Origin: Amia ocellicauda | Taxonomy: Eukaryota > Chordata > Actinopteri > Amiiformes > Amiidae | Direction: 5' to 3' | DNA length: 64,000 bases | Assembly: GCF_036373705.1 (NCBI RefSeq) | Contig: NC_089863.1 | Span: 4,361,444 to 4,425,443, forward strand | Shown here: piece by piece, positions 47,059 to 59,987 of the stretch | Layout of the letters: the number at the start of each line of letters is the position of its first letter | Position numbering within the stretch: position 1 is the stretch's first letter | Made by a program: the position numbers and the translations under genes | Notes under the pieces: generated by a model | What the model saw: only the letters and a program-made list of their open reading frames with translations | What the model was told of the DNA's origin: nothing | Databases searched by the model: none

Positions 47059-47200
47059 GCTGCTTCCTGTGGCAGCACCGCCCTGTGCAGCGCCGGCTGC
47101 AGGTTCGCTCTGAACTTTGCATCCCTTTGGGTTCACTGATACCCTGTTCCAGGACAGAAGAAGCTGTTTCCATCGGATTGCTTGAGTGCGTCCAAACGTG

Positions 47201-47273
47201 GGGCCAGTGGCGCAATGGATAACGCGTCTGACTACGAATCAGAAGACTGTAGGTTCGACTCCTACCTGGCTCG
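47201..47273 (+). tRNA. tRNA-Arg (ACG), unit 30
   Basis: Intact gene; anticodon at 47234-47236, TTTT stop at 47300-47303. Confidence 0.95.
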
Positions 47274-47704
47274 ACAGCATCTACAACCAACTCTCACTGT
47301 TTTCTTCTCATATCTGGCGACCAGCAGCACTACATCATAGTGTGCCGGACCAGGCATGGGAGGACCATCAAAGTCACCGCTACCACACTCCAATCTCATT
47401 CCATGATGATTATCAAACCATTGCACCAGTGTGACTGAGGTGCAACATACATTCAATGTGTTCATGGCTCCATCTGCTCATTCAATTTAACCTGTACCCG
47501 ACTGCTGCCTCTCACCTGAAACGTAGTCAACAGAAATGCGCACTTGTATCACACCTTGTCGACACTGTTAATGTGTCATTGACACCCAATATCCTGACAT
47601 GTTGCTTAATCCGTTTAATCTCAATTCTTTCATAATAAGACTCTGTTACAATAAGACACTTCCACAACACTACATTCATTTGAACAGATAATCACTTTTG
47701 AATA

Positions 47705-47929
47705 CAGTGTGGAGTAGTGGTTTGGGCTCTGTACCCTGTAGCACAGCACGGTGTGTGCAATCTCTGGTACACTTACTACTCTTGAGCAAGGGACTTTAGC
47801 TAGATTGCACCAGTTAATGCCCACCCATGCCAATGGGTTAAGTGTAAGGAAAACAAAATGTGGTAATATCTCGTTAACATCTGTAAGTCACCCTGGCTAT
47901 GGTGTCTGCTAAGAAATCGAATTAAAAAA
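47705..47929 (+). mobile_element. SINE copy, unit 31
   Basis: Same site and form as in unit 1. Confidence 0.68.
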
Positions 47930-48574
47930 TATGTTGATATGAATCTCCATTGATTTATTTCTGTGTTCAACATGTATAATTCATGTATTTATTATTATCT
48001 TCTCTCTGCATTTATTTTTAATTCTGCCTTGGATTATCCTCCATACATGTCGCACAAATGAATGTACAATGCATTCTGGCCCTTCTCATCACTACAACAA
48101 GCAAAGGCAAAATATGAAAGAGAACGTGAGTTGAAAAGGTGAGGTGGTGTTTTTCTCTTTATATCTCTATTTACAGAGTAGACGAAATGCAGAGGAGGAA
48201 ATATAAATAGAAAAGAAGAAAAAATGTCAACGAAGAACTGTAAATGCACAGAGGGAAATGTGAACATAAAATTGGTATTACATACGGACATACGTTTTTT
48301 CTTAGATCTATGTAAAAATGTAATATTTTATAGCATAGAGCGAAGTAATATGAACTGATACAGAATATTAGATGAAGTCTAAATACATCTGTTTGTTCAA
48401 AACAGAATACACTGTATTGTTCTTGTTGTGAATACATTGGGGTGGATATATTTACGAATGGTATGGTGGTTGTGATCAAGAAGTGAAAAATGATGACCCC
48501 TCGTATGCTTGTGAGGATCTCAGCAGGGCTGTCCTGCGGGCTGACGACGGGTCTGGTAGCAGATGAAGGAGCTC

Positions 48575-48647
48575 TGGAGAATGCGGGCATCGGTCCCGCC
48601 ACCTCTCGCATGCTAAGCGAGCGCTCTACCATCTGAGCTAATTCCCC
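48575..48647 (-). tRNA. tRNA-Ala (AGC), unit 31
   Basis: Full-length copy, anticodon AGC, C55. Confidence 0.87.
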
Positions 48648-48789
48648 GCTGCTTCCTGTGGCAGCACCGCCCTGTGCAGCGCCGGCTGCAGGTTCGCTCT
48701 GAACTTTGCATCCCTTTGGGTTCACTGATACCCTGTTCCAGGACAGAAGAAGCTGTTTCCATCGGATTGCTTGAGTGCGTCCAAACGTG

Positions 48790-48862
48790 GGGCCAGTGGC
48801 GCAATGGATAACGCGTCTGACTACGAATCAGAAGACTGTAGGTTCGACTCCTACCTGGCTCG
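48790..48862 (+). tRNA. tRNA-Arg (ACG), unit 31
   Basis: Intact gene; anticodon at 48823-48825, TTTT stop at 48889-48892. Confidence 0.95.
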
Positions 48863-49293
48863 ACAGCATCTACAACCAACTCTCACTGTTTTCTTCTCAT
48901 ATCTGGCGACCAGCAGCACTACATCATAGTGTGCCGGACCAGGCATGGGAGGACCATCAAAGTCACCGCTACCACACTCCAATCTCATTCCATGATGATT
49001 ATCAAACCATTGCACCAGTGTGACTGAGGTGCAACATACATTCAATGTCTTCATGGCTCCATCTGCTCATTCAATTCAACCTGTACCCGACTGCTGCCTC
49101 TCACCTGAAACGTAGTCAACAGAAATGCGCACTTGTATCACACCTTGTCGACACTGTTAATGTGTCATTGACACCCAATATCCTGACATGTTGCTTAATC
49201 CGTTTAATCTCAATTCTTTCATAATAAGACTCTGTTACAATAAGACACTTCCACAACACTACATTCATTTGAATAGACAATCACTTTTGAATA

Positions 49294-49518
49294 CAGTGTG
49301 GAGTAGTGGTTTGGGCTCTGTACCCTGTAGCACAGCACGGTGTGTGCAATCTCTGGTACACTTACTACTCTTGAGCAAGGGACTTTAGCTAGATTGCACC
49401 AGTTAATGCCCACCCATGCCAATGGGTTAAGTGTAAGGAAAACAAAATGTGGTAATATCTCGTTAACATCTGTAAGTCACCCTGGCTATGGTGTCTGCTA
49501 AGAAATCGAATTAAAAAA
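49294..49518 (+). mobile_element. SINE copy, unit 32
   Basis: Same site and form as in unit 1. Confidence 0.68.
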
Positions 49519-50163
49519 TACGTTGATATGAATCTCCATTGATTTATTTCTGTGTTCAACATGTATAATTCATGTATTTATTATTATCTTCTCTCTGCAT
49601 TTATTTTTTATTCTGCCTTGGATTATCCTCCATACATGTCGCACAAATGAATGTACAATGCATTCTGGCCCTTCTCATCACTACAACAAGCAAAGCCAAA
49701 ATATGAAAGAGAACGTGAGTTGAAAAGGTGAGGTGGTGTTTTTCTCTTTATATCTCTATTTACAGAGTAGACGAAATGCAGAGGAGGAAATATAAATAGA
49801 AAAGAAGAAAAAATGTCAACGAAGAACTGTAAATGCACAGAGGGAAATGTGAACATAAAATTGGTATTACATACGGACATACGATTTTTCTTAGATCTAT
49901 GTAAAAATGTAATATTTTATAGCATAGAGCGAAGTAATATGAACTGAAACAGACTATTTGAAGAAGTCTAAATACATCTGCTTGTTCAAAACAGAATACA
50001 CTGTTTGGTTCTTGTTGTGAATACATTGGGGTGGATATATTTACGAATGGTATGGTGGTTGTGATCAAGAAGTGAAAAATGATGACCCCTCGTATGCTTG
50101 TGAGGATCTCAGCAGGGCTGTCCTGCGGGCTGACGACGGGTCTGGTAGCAGATGAAGGAGCTC

Positions 50164-50236
50164 TGGAGAATGCGGGCATCGGTCCCGCCACCTCTCGCAT
50201 GCTAAGCGAGCGCTCTACCATCTGAGCTAATTCCCC
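50164..50236 (-). tRNA. tRNA-Ala (AGC), unit 32
   Basis: Full-length copy, anticodon AGC, C55. The trailer-side flank carries the haplotype shared with units 5 and 35. Confidence 0.87.
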
Positions 50237-50378
50237 GCTGCTTCCTGTGGCAGCACCGCCCTGTGCAGCGCCGGCTGCAGGTTCGCTCTGAACTTTGCAT
50301 CCCTTTGGGTTCACTGATACCCTGTTCCAGGACAGAAGAAGCTGTTTCCATCGGATTGCTTGAGTGCGTCCAAACGTG

Positions 50379-50451
50379 GGGCCAGTGGCGCAATGGATAA
50401 CGCGTCTGACTACGAATCAGAAGACTGTAGGTTCGACTCCTACCTGGCTCG
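50379..50451 (+). tRNA. tRNA-Arg (ACG), unit 32
   Basis: Intact gene; anticodon at 50412-50414, TTTT stop at 50478-50481. Confidence 0.95.
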
Positions 50452-50882
50452 ACAGCATCTACAACCAACTCTCACTGTTTTCTTCTCATATCTGGCGACC
50501 AGCAGCACTACATCATAGTGTGCCGGACCAGGCATGGGAGGACCATCAAAGTCACCGCTACCACACTCCAATCTCATTCCATGATGATTATGAAACCAAT
50601 GCACCAGTGTGACTGAGGTGCAACATACATTCAATGTCTTCATGGCTCCATCTGCTCATTCAATTCAACCTGTACCCGACTGCTGCCTCTCACCTGAAAC
50701 GTAGTCAACAGAAATGCGCTCTTGTATCACACCTTGTCGACACTGTTAATGTGTCATTGACACCCAATAACCTGACATGTTGCTTAATCCGTTTAATCTC
50801 AATTCTTTCATAATAAGACTCTGTTACAATAAGACACTTCCACAACACTACATTCATTTGAACAGATAATCACTTTTGAATA

Positions 50883-51107
50883 CAGTGTGGAGTAGTGGTT
50901 TGGGCTCTGTACCCTGTAGCACAGCACGGTGTGTGCAGTCTCTGGTACACTTACTACTCTTGAGCAAGGGACTTTAGCTGGATTGCACCAGTTAATGCCC
51001 ACCCATGCCAATGGGTTAAGTGTAAGGAAAACAAAATGTGGTAATATCTCGTTAACATCTGTAAGTCACCCTGGCTATGGTGTCTGCTAAGAAATCGAAT
51101 TAAAAAA
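50883..51107 (+). mobile_element. SINE copy, unit 33
   Basis: Same site, with the TAGCTGGATTGC variant plus a private A to G in the head (GTGCAGTC). Confidence 0.68.
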
Positions 51108-51752
51108 TACGTTGATATGAATCTCCATTGATTTATTTCTGTGTTCAACATGTATAATTCATGTATTTATTATTATCTTCTCTCTGCATTTATTTTTAAT
51201 TCTGCCTTGGATTATCCTCCATACATGTCGCACAAATGAATGTACAATGCATTCTGGCCCTTCTCATCACTACAACAAGCAAAGGCAAAATATGAAAGAG
51301 AACGTGAGTTGAAAAGGTGAGGTGGTGTTTTTCTCTTTATATCTCTATTTACAGAGTAGACGAAATGCAGAGGAGGAAATATAAATAGAAAAGAAGAAAA
51401 AATGTCAACGAAGAACTGTAAAGGCACAGAGGGAAATGTGAACATAAAATTGGTATTACATACGGACATACGTTTTTTCTTAGATCTATGTAAAAATGTA
51501 ATATTTTATAGCATAGAGCGAAGTAATATGAACTGATACAGAATATTAGATGAAGTCTAAATACATCTGTTTGTTCAAAACAGAATACACTGTATTGTTC
51601 TTGTTGTGAATACATTGGGGTGGATATATTTACGAATGGTATGGTGGTTGTGATCAAGAAGTGAAAAATGACGACCCCTCGTATGCTTGTGAGGATCTCA
51701 GCAGGGCTGTCCTGCGGGCTGAAGACGGGTCTGGTAGCAGATGAAGGAGCTC

Positions 51753-51825
51753 TGGAGAATGCGGGCATCGGTCCCGCCACCTCTCGCATGCTAAGCGAGC
51801 GCTCTACCATCTGAGCTAATTCCCC
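51753..51825 (-). tRNA. tRNA-Ala (AGC), unit 33
   Basis: Full-length copy, anticodon AGC, C55. Confidence 0.87.
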
Positions 51826-51967
51826 GCTGCTTCCTGTGGCAGCACCGCCCTGTGCAGCGCCGGCTGCAGGTTCGCTCTGAACTTTGCATCCCTTTGGGTT
51901 CACTGATACCCTGTTCCAGGACAGAAGAAGCTGTTTCCATCGGATTGCTTGAGTGCGTCCAAACGTG

Positions 51968-52040
51968 GGGCCAGTGGCGCAATGGATAACGCGTCTGACT
52001 ACGAATCAGAAGACTGTAGGTTCGACTCCTACCTGGCTCG
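51968..52040 (+). tRNA. tRNA-Arg (ACG), unit 33
   Basis: Intact gene; anticodon at 52001-52003, TTTT stop at 52067-52070. Confidence 0.95.
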
Positions 52041-52471
52041 ACAGCATCTACAACCAACTCTCACTGTTTTCTTCTCATATCTGGCGACCAGCAGCACTAC
52101 ATCATAGTGTGCCTGACCAGGCATGGGAGGACCATCAAAGTCACCGCTACCACACTCCAATCTCATTCCATGATGATTATCAAACCATTGCACCAGTGTG
52201 ACTGAGGTGCAACATACATTCAATGTGTTCATGGCTCCATCTGCTCATTCAATTCAACCTGTACCCGACTGCTGCCTCTCACCTGAACCGTAGTCAACAG
52301 AAATGCGCACTTGTATCACACCTTGTCGACACTGTTAATGTGTCATTGACACCCAATAACCTGACATGTTGCTTAATCCGTTTAATCTCAATTCTTTCAT
52401 AATAAGACTCTGTTACAATAAGACACTTCCACAACACTACATTCATTTGAACAGATAATCACTTTTGAATA

Positions 52472-52696
52472 CAGTGTGGAGTAGTGGTTTGGGCTCTGTA
52501 CCCTGTAGCACAGCACGGTGTGTGCAATCTCTGGTACACTTACTACTCTTGAGCAAGGGACTTTAGCTAGATTGCACCAGTTCATGCCCACCCATGCCAA
52601 TGGGTTAAGTGTAAGGAAAACAAAATGTGGTAATATCTCGTTAACATCTGTAAGTCACCCTGGCTATGGTGTCTGCTAAGAAATCGAATTAAAAAA
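52472..52696 (+). mobile_element. SINE copy, unit 34
   Basis: Same site, with a private A to C in the middle (CAGTTCATGCC). Confidence 0.68.
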
Positions 52697-53341
52697 TACG
52701 TTGATATGAATCTCCATTGATTTATTTCTGTGTTCAACATGTATAATTCATGTATTTATTATTATCTTCTCTCTGCATTTATTTTTAATTCTGCCTTGGA
52801 TTATCCTCCATACATGTCGCACAAATGAATGTACAATGCATTCTGGCCCTTCTCATCACTACAACAAGCAAAGGCAAAATATGAAAGAGAACGTGAGTTG
52901 AAAAGGTGAGGTGGTGTTTTTCTCTATATATCTCTATTTACAGAGTAGACGAAATGCAGAGGAGGAAATATAAATAGAAAAGAAGAAAAAATGTCAACGA
53001 AGAACTGTAAAGGCACAGAGGGAAATGTGAACATAAAATTGGTATTACATACGGACATACGTTTTTTCTTAGATCTATGTAAAAATGTAATATTTTATAG
53101 CATAGAGCGAAGTAATATGAACTGATACAGAATATTAGATGAAGTCTAAATACATCTGTTTGTTCAAAACAGAATACACTGTATTGTACTTGTTGTGAAT
53201 ACATTGGGGTGGATATATTTACGAATGGTATGGTGGTTGTGATCAAGAAGTGAAAAATGACGACCCCTCGTATGCTTGTGAGGATCTCAGCAGGGCTGTC
53301 CTGCGGGCTGAAGACGGGTCTGGTAGCAGATGAAGGAGCTC

Positions 53342-53414
53342 TGGAGAATGCGGGCATCGGTCCCGCCACCTCTCGCATGCTAAGCGAGCGCTCTACCATC
53401 TGAGCTAATTCCCC
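53342..53414 (-). tRNA. tRNA-Ala (AGC), unit 34
   Basis: Full-length copy, anticodon AGC, C55. Confidence 0.87.
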
Positions 53415-53556
53415 GCTGCTTCCTGTGGCAGCACCGCCCTGTGCAGCGCCGGCTGCAGGTTCGCTCTGAACTTTGCATCCCTTTGGGTTCACTGATACCC
53501 TGTTCCAGGACAGAAGAAGCTGTTTCCATCGGATTGCTTGAGTGCGTCCAAACGTG

Positions 53557-53629
53557 GGGCCAGTGGCGCAATGGATAACGCGTCTGACTACGAATCAGAA
53601 GACAGTAGGTTCGACTCCTACCTGGCTCG
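53557..53629 (+). tRNA. tRNA-Arg (ACG), unit 34, T48A variant
   Basis: All stems are intact and the anticodon is ACG (53590-53592). Base 53604 is A instead of T at tRNA position 48, which normally pairs with purine 15 (Levitt pair), so an A15:A48 clash would weaken the core. TTTT stop at 53656-53659. Confidence 0.88.
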
Positions 53630-54060
53630 ACAGCATCTACAACCAACTCTCACTGTTTTCTTCTCATATCTGGCGACCAGCAGCACTACATCATAGTGTG
53701 CCGGACCAGGCATGGGAGGACCATCAAAGTCACCGCTACCACACTCCAATCTCATTCCATGATGATTATCAAACCATTGCACCAGTGTGACTGAGGTGCA
53801 ACATACATTCAATGTGTTCATGGCTCCATCTGCTCATTCAATTCAACCTGTACCCGACTGCTGCCTCTCACCTGAACCGTAGTCAACAGAAATGCGCACT
53901 TGTATCACACCTTGTCGACACTGTTAATGTGTCATTGACACCCAATAACCTGACATGTTGCTTAATCCGTTTAATCTCAATTCTTTCATAATAAGACTCT
54001 GTTACAATAAGACACTTCCACAACACTACATTCATTTGAACAGATAATCACTTTTGAATA

Positions 54061-54285
54061 CAGTGTGGAGTAGTGGTTTGGGCTCTGTACCCTGTAGCAC
54101 AGCACGGTGTGTGCAATCTCTGGTACACTTACTACTCTTGAGCAAGGGACTTTAGCTAGATTGCACCAGTTAATGCCCACCCATGCCAATGGGTTAAGTG
54201 TAAGGAAAACAAAATGTGGTAATATCTCGTTAACATCTGTAAGTCACCCTGGCTATGGTGTCTGCTAAGAAATCGAATTAAAAAA
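54061..54285 (+). mobile_element. SINE copy, unit 35
   Basis: Same site and form as in unit 1. Confidence 0.68.
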
Positions 54286-54930
54286 TACGTTGATATGAAT
54301 CTCCATTGATTTATTTCTGTGTTCAACATGTATAATTCATGTATTTATTATTATCTTCTCTCTGCATTTATTTTTTATTCTGCCTTGGATTATCCTCCAT
54401 ACATGTCGCACAAATGAATGTACAATGCATTCTGGCCCTTCTCATCACTACAACAAGCAAAGCCAAAATATTAAAGAGAACGTGAGTTGAAAAGGTGAGG
54501 TGGTGTTTTTCTCTTTATATCTCTATTTACAGAGTAGACGAAATGCAGAGGAGGAAATATAAATAGAAAAGAAGAAAAAATGTCAACGAAGAACTGTAAA
54601 TGCACAGAGGGAAATGTGAACATAAAATTGGTATTACATACGGACATACGATTTTTCTTAGATCTATGTAAAAATGTAATATTTTATAGCATAGAGCGAA
54701 GTAATATGAACTGAAACAGACTATTTGAAGAAGTCTAAATACATCTGCTTGTTCAAAACAGAATACACTGTTTGGTTCTTGTTGTGAATACATTGGGGTG
54801 GATATATTTACGAATGGTATGGTGGTTGTGATCAAGAAGTGAAAAATGATGACCCCTCGTATGCTTGTGAGGATCTCAGCAGGGCTGTCCTGCGGGCTGA
54901 CGACGGGTCTGGTAGCAGATGAAGGAGCTC

Positions 54931-55003
54931 TGGAGAATGCGGGCATCGGTTCCGCCACCTCTCGCATGCTAAGCGAGCGCTCTACCATCTGAGCTAATTC
55001 CCC
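54931..55003 (-). tRNA. tRNA-Ala (AGC), unit 35, T-stem mismatch
   Basis: Full-length copy, anticodon AGC, C55. A private change makes position 53 A instead of G, so the pair closing the T loop (53:61) is A:C, and the B box is damaged further. It is likely the weakest of the full-length tRNA-Ala copies. Confidence 0.8.
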
Positions 55004-55145
55004 GCTGCTTCCTGTGGCAGCACCGCCCTGTGCAGCGCCGGCTGCAGGTTCGCTCTGAACTTTGCATCCCTTTGGGTTCACTGATACCCTGTTCCAGGAC
55101 AGAAGAAGCTGTTTCCATCGGATTGCTTGAGTGCGTCCAAACGTG

Positions 55146-55220
55146 GGGCCAGTGGCGCAATGGATAACGCGTCTGACTACGAATCAGAAGACTGTAGAGG
55201 TTCGACTCCTACCTGGCTCG
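55146..55220 (+). pseudogene. tRNA-Arg (ACG) with a 2-nt insertion in the T arm, unit 35
   Basis: The copy is 75 nt long because AG is duplicated at about 55195-55198. The 5' T-stem strand becomes GTAGAGG opposite CCTAC, so two bases must bulge or the variable loop must absorb them. Anticodon ACG is at 55179-55181, the B box core is intact and the TTTT stop lies at 55247-55250. It may be transcribed, but it probably misfolds. Confidence 0.75.
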
Positions 55221-55651
55221 ACAGCATCTACAACCAACTCTCACTGTTTTCTTCTCATATCTGGCGACCAGCAGCACTACATCATAGTGTGCCTGACCAG
55301 GCATGGGAGGACCATCAAAGTCACCGCTACCACACTCCAATCTCATTCCATGATGATTATGAAACCAATGCACCAGTGTGACTGAGGTGCAACATACATT
55401 CAATGTCTTCATGGCTCCATCTGCTCATTCAATTCAACCTGTACCCGACTGCTGCCTCTCACCTGAAACGTAGTCAACAGAAATGCGCACTTGTATCACA
55501 CCTTGTCGACACTGTTAATGTGTCATTGACACCCAATAACCTGACATGTTGCTTAATCCGTTTAATCTCAATTCTTTCATAATAAGACTCTGTTACAATA
55601 AGACACTTCCACAACACTACATTCATTTGAACAGATAATCACTTTTGAATA

Positions 55652-55876
55652 CAGTGTGGAGTAGTGGTTTGGGCTCTGTACCCTGTAGCACAGCACGGTG
55701 TGTGCAATCTCTGGTACACTTACTACTCTTGAGCAAGGGACTTTAGCTAGATTGCACCAGTTAATGCCCACCCATGCCAATGGGTTAAGTGTAAGGAAAA
55801 CAAAATGTGGTAATATCTCGTTAACATCTGTAAGTCACCCTGGCTATGGTGTCTGCTAAGAAATCGAATTAAAAAA
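55652..55876 (+). mobile_element. SINE copy, unit 36
   Basis: Same site and form as in unit 1. Confidence 0.68.
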
Positions 55877-56521
55877 TACGTTGATATGAATCTCCATTGA
55901 TTTATTTCTGTGTTCAACATGTATAATTCATGTATTTATTATTATCTTCTCTCTGCATTTATTTTTAATTCTGCCTTGGATTATCCTCCATACATGTCGC
56001 ACAAATGAATGTACAATGCATTCTGGCCCTTCTCATCACTACAACAAGCAAAGGCAAAATATGAAAGAGAACGTGAGTTGAAAAGGTGAGGTGGTGTTTT
56101 TCTCTTTATATCTCTATTTACAGAGTAGACGAAATGCAGAGGAGGAAATATAAATAGAAAAGAAGAAAAAATGTCAACGAAGAACTGTAAATGCACAGAG
56201 GGAAATGTGAACATAAAATTGGTATTACATACGGACATACGTTTTTTCTTAGATCTATGTAAAAATGTAATATTTTATAGCATAGAGCGAAGTAATATGA
56301 ACTGATACAGAATATTAGATGAAGTCTAAATACATCTGTTTGTTCAAAACAGAATACACTGTATTGTTCTTGTTGTGAATACATTGGGGTGGATATATTT
56401 ACGAATGGTATGGTGGTTGTGATCAAGAAGTGAAAAATGATGACCCCTCGTATGCTTGTGAGGATCTCAGCAGGGCTGTCCTGCGGGCTGACGACGGGTC
56501 TGGTAGCAGATGAAGGAGCTC

Positions 56522-56594
56522 TGGAGAATGCGGGCATCGGTCCCGCCACCTCTCGCATGCTAAGCGAGCGCTCTACCATCTGAGCTAATTCCCC
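56522..56594 (-). tRNA. tRNA-Ala (AGC), unit 36
   Basis: Full-length copy, anticodon AGC, C55. Confidence 0.87.
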
Positions 56595-56736
56595 GCTGCT
56601 TCCTGTGGCAGCACCGCCCTGTGCAGCGCCGGCTGCAGGTTCGCTCTGAACTTTGCATCCCTTTGGGTTCACTGATACCCTGTTCCAGGACAGAAGAAGC
56701 TGTTTCCATCGGATTGCTTGAGTGCGTCCAACCGTG

Positions 56737-56809
56737 GGGCCAGTGGCGCAATGGATAACGCGTCTGACTACGAATCAGAAGACTGTAGGTTCGACTCCTA
56801 CCTGGCTCG
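56737..56809 (+). tRNA. tRNA-Arg (ACG), unit 36
   Basis: Intact gene with one private flank change (A to C a few bases upstream); anticodon at 56770-56772, TTTT stop at 56836-56839. Confidence 0.95.
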
Positions 56810-57240
56810 ACAGCATCTACAACCAACTCTCACTGTTTTCTTCTCATATCTGGCGACCAGCAGCACTACATCATAGTGTGCCTGACCAGGCATGGGAGGA
56901 CCATCAAAGTCACCGCTACCACACTCCAATCTCATTCCATGATGATTATCAAACCATTGCACCAGTGTGACTGAGGTGCAACATACATTCAATGTGTTCA
57001 TGGCTCCATCTGCTCATTCAATTCAACCTGTACCCGACTGCTGCCTCTCACCTGAAACGTAGTCAACAGAAATGCGCACTTGTATCACACCTTGTCGACA
57101 CTGTTAATGTGTCATTGACACCCAATATCCTGACATGTTGCTTAATCCGTTTAATCTCAATTCTTTCATAATAAGACTCTGTTACAATAAGACACTTCCA
57201 CAACACTACATTCATTTGAATAGACAATCACTTTTGAATA

Positions 57241-57465
57241 CAGTGTGGAGTAGTGGTTTGGGCTCTGTACCCTGTAGCACAGCACGGTGTGTGCAATCTC
57301 TGGTACACTTACTACTCTTGAGCAAGGGACTTTAGCTAGATTGCACCAGTTAATGCCCACCCATGCCAATGGGTTAAGTGTAAGGAAAACAAAATGTGGT
57401 AATATCTCGTTAACATCTGTAAGTCACCCTGGCTATGGTGTCTGCTAAGAAATCGAATTAAAAAA
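57241..57465 (+). mobile_element. SINE copy, unit 37
   Basis: Same site and form as in unit 1. Confidence 0.68.
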
Positions 57466-58110
57466 TACGTTGATATGAATCTCCATTGATTTATTTCTGT
57501 GTTCAACATGTATAATTCATGTATTTATTATTATCTTCTCTCTGCATTTATTTTTAATTCTGCCTTGGATTATCCTCCATACATGTCGCACAAATGAATG
57601 TACAATGCATTCTGGCCCTTCTCATCACTACAACAAGCAAAGGCAAAATATGAAAGAGAACGTGAGTTGAAAAGGTGAGGTGGTGTTTTTCTCTTTATAT
57701 CTCTATTTACAGAGTAGACGAAATGCAGAGGAGGAAATATAAATAGAAAAGAAGAAAAAATGTCAACGAAGAACTGTAAAGGCACAGAGGGAAATGTGAA
57801 CATAAAATTGGTATTACATACGGACATACGTTTTTTCTTAGATCTATGTAAAAATGTAATATTTTATAGCATAGAGCGAAGTAATATGAACTGATACAGA
57901 ATATTAGATGAAGTCTAAATACATCTGTTTGTTCAAAACAGAATACACTGTATTGTTCTTGTTGTGAATACATTGGGGTGGATATATTTACGAATGGTAT
58001 GGTGGTTGTGATCAAGAAGTGAAAAATGACGACCCCTCGTATGCTTGTGAGGATCTCAGCAGGGCTGTCCTGCGGGCTGAAGACGGGTCTGGTAGCAGAT
58101 GAAGGAGCTC

Positions 58111-58183
58111 TGGAGAATGCGGGCATCGGTCCCGCCACCTCTCGCATGCTAAGCGAGCGCTCTACCATCTGAGCTAATTCCCC
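58111..58183 (-). tRNA. tRNA-Ala (AGC), unit 37
   Basis: Full-length copy, anticodon AGC, C55. Confidence 0.87.
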
Positions 58184-58325
58184 GCTGCTTCCTGTGGCAG
58201 CACCGCCCTGTGCAGCGCCGGCTGCAGGTTCGCTCTGAACTTTGCATCCCTTTGGGTTCACTGATACCCTGTTCCAGGACAGAAGAAGCTGTTTCCATCG
58301 GATTGCTTGAGTGCGTCCAAACGTG

Positions 58326-58398
58326 GGGCCAGTGGCGCAATGGATAACGCGTCTGACTACGAATCAGAAGACTGTAGGTTCGACTCCTACCTGGCTCG
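58326..58398 (+). tRNA. tRNA-Arg (ACG), unit 37
   Basis: Intact gene; anticodon at 58359-58361, TTTT stop at 58425-58428. Confidence 0.95.
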
Positions 58399-58829
58399 AC
58401 AGCATCTACAACCAACTCTCACTGTTTTCTTCTCATATCTGGCGACCAGCAGCACTACATCATAGTGTGCCTGACCAGGCATGGGAGGACCATCAAAGTC
58501 ACCGCTACCACACTCCAATCTCATTCCATGATGATTATCAAACCATTGCACCAGTGTGACTGAGGTGCAACATACATTCAATGTCTTCATGGCTCCATCT
58601 GCTCATTCAATTCAACCTGTACCCGACTGCTGCCTCTCACCTGAAACGTAGTCAACAGAAATGCGCACTTGTATCACACCTTGTCGACACTGTTAATGTG
58701 TCATTGACACCCAATATCCTGACATGTTGCTTAATCCGTTTAATCTCAATTCTTTCATAATAAGACTCTGTTACAATAAGACACTTCCACAACACTACAT
58801 TCATTTGAATAGACAATCACTTTTGAATA

Positions 58830-59054
58830 CAGTGTGGAGTAGTGGTTTGGGCTCTGTACCCTGTAGCACAGCACGGTGTGTGCAATCTCTGGTACACTTA
58901 CTACTCTTGAGCAAGGGACTTTAGCTAGATTGCACCAGTTAATGCCCACCCATGCCAATGGGTTAAGTGTAAGGAAAACAAAATGTGGTAATATCTCGTT
59001 AACATCTGTAAGTCACCCTGGCTATGGTGTCTGCTAAGAAATCGAATTAAAAAA
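58830..59054 (+). mobile_element. SINE copy, unit 38
   Basis: Same site and form as in unit 1. Confidence 0.68.
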
Positions 59055-59699
59055 TACGTTGATATGAATCTCCATTGATTTATTTCTGTGTTCAACATGT
59101 ATAATTCATGTATTTATTATTATCTTCTCTCTGCATTTATTTTTAATTCTGCCTTGGATTATCCTCCATACATGTCGCACAAATGAATGTACAATGCATT
59201 CTGGCCCTTCTCATCACTACAACAAGCAAAGGCAAAATATGAAAGAGAACGTGAGTTGAAAAGGTGAGGTGGTGTTTTTCTCTTTATATCTCTATTTACA
59301 GAGTAGACGAAATGCAGAGGAGGAAATATAAATAGAAAAGAAGAAAAAATGTCAACGAAGAACTGTAAATGCACAGAGGGAAATGTGAACATAAAATTGG
59401 TATTACATACGGACATACGTTTTTTCTTAGATCTATGTAAAAATGTAATATTTTATAGCATAGAGCGAAGTAATATGAACTGATACAGAATATTAGATGA
59501 AGTCTAAATACATCTGTTTGTTCAAAACAGAATACACTGTATTGTTCTTGTTGTGAATACATTGGGGTGGATATATTTACGAATGGTATGGTGGTTGTGA
59601 TCAAGAAGTGAAAAATGACGACCCCTCGTATGCTTGTGAGGATCTCAGCAGGGCTGTCCTGCGGGCTGAAGACGGGTCTGGTAGCAGATGAAGGAGCTC

Positions 59700-59772
59700 T
59701 GGAGAATGCGGGCATCGGTCCCGCCACCTCTCGCATGCTAAGCGAGCGCTCTACCATCTGAGCTAATTCCCC
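59700..59772 (-). tRNA. tRNA-Ala (AGC), unit 38
   Basis: Full-length copy, anticodon AGC, C55. Confidence 0.87.
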
Positions 59773-59914
59773 GCTGCTTCCTGTGGCAGCACCGCCCTGT
59801 GCAGCGCCGGCTGCAGGTTCGCTCTGAACTTTGCATCCCTTTGGGTTCACTGATACCCTGTTCCAGGACAGAAGAAGCAGTTTCCATCGGATTGCTTGAG
59901 TGCGTCCAAACGTG

Positions 59915-59987
59915 GGGCCAGTGGCGCAATGGATAACGCGTCTGACTACGAATCAGAAGACTGTAGGTTCGACTCCTACCTGGCTCG
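59915..59987 (+). tRNA. tRNA-Arg (ACG), unit 38
   Basis: Intact gene; anticodon at 59948-59950, TTTT stop at 60014-60017. Confidence 0.95.
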
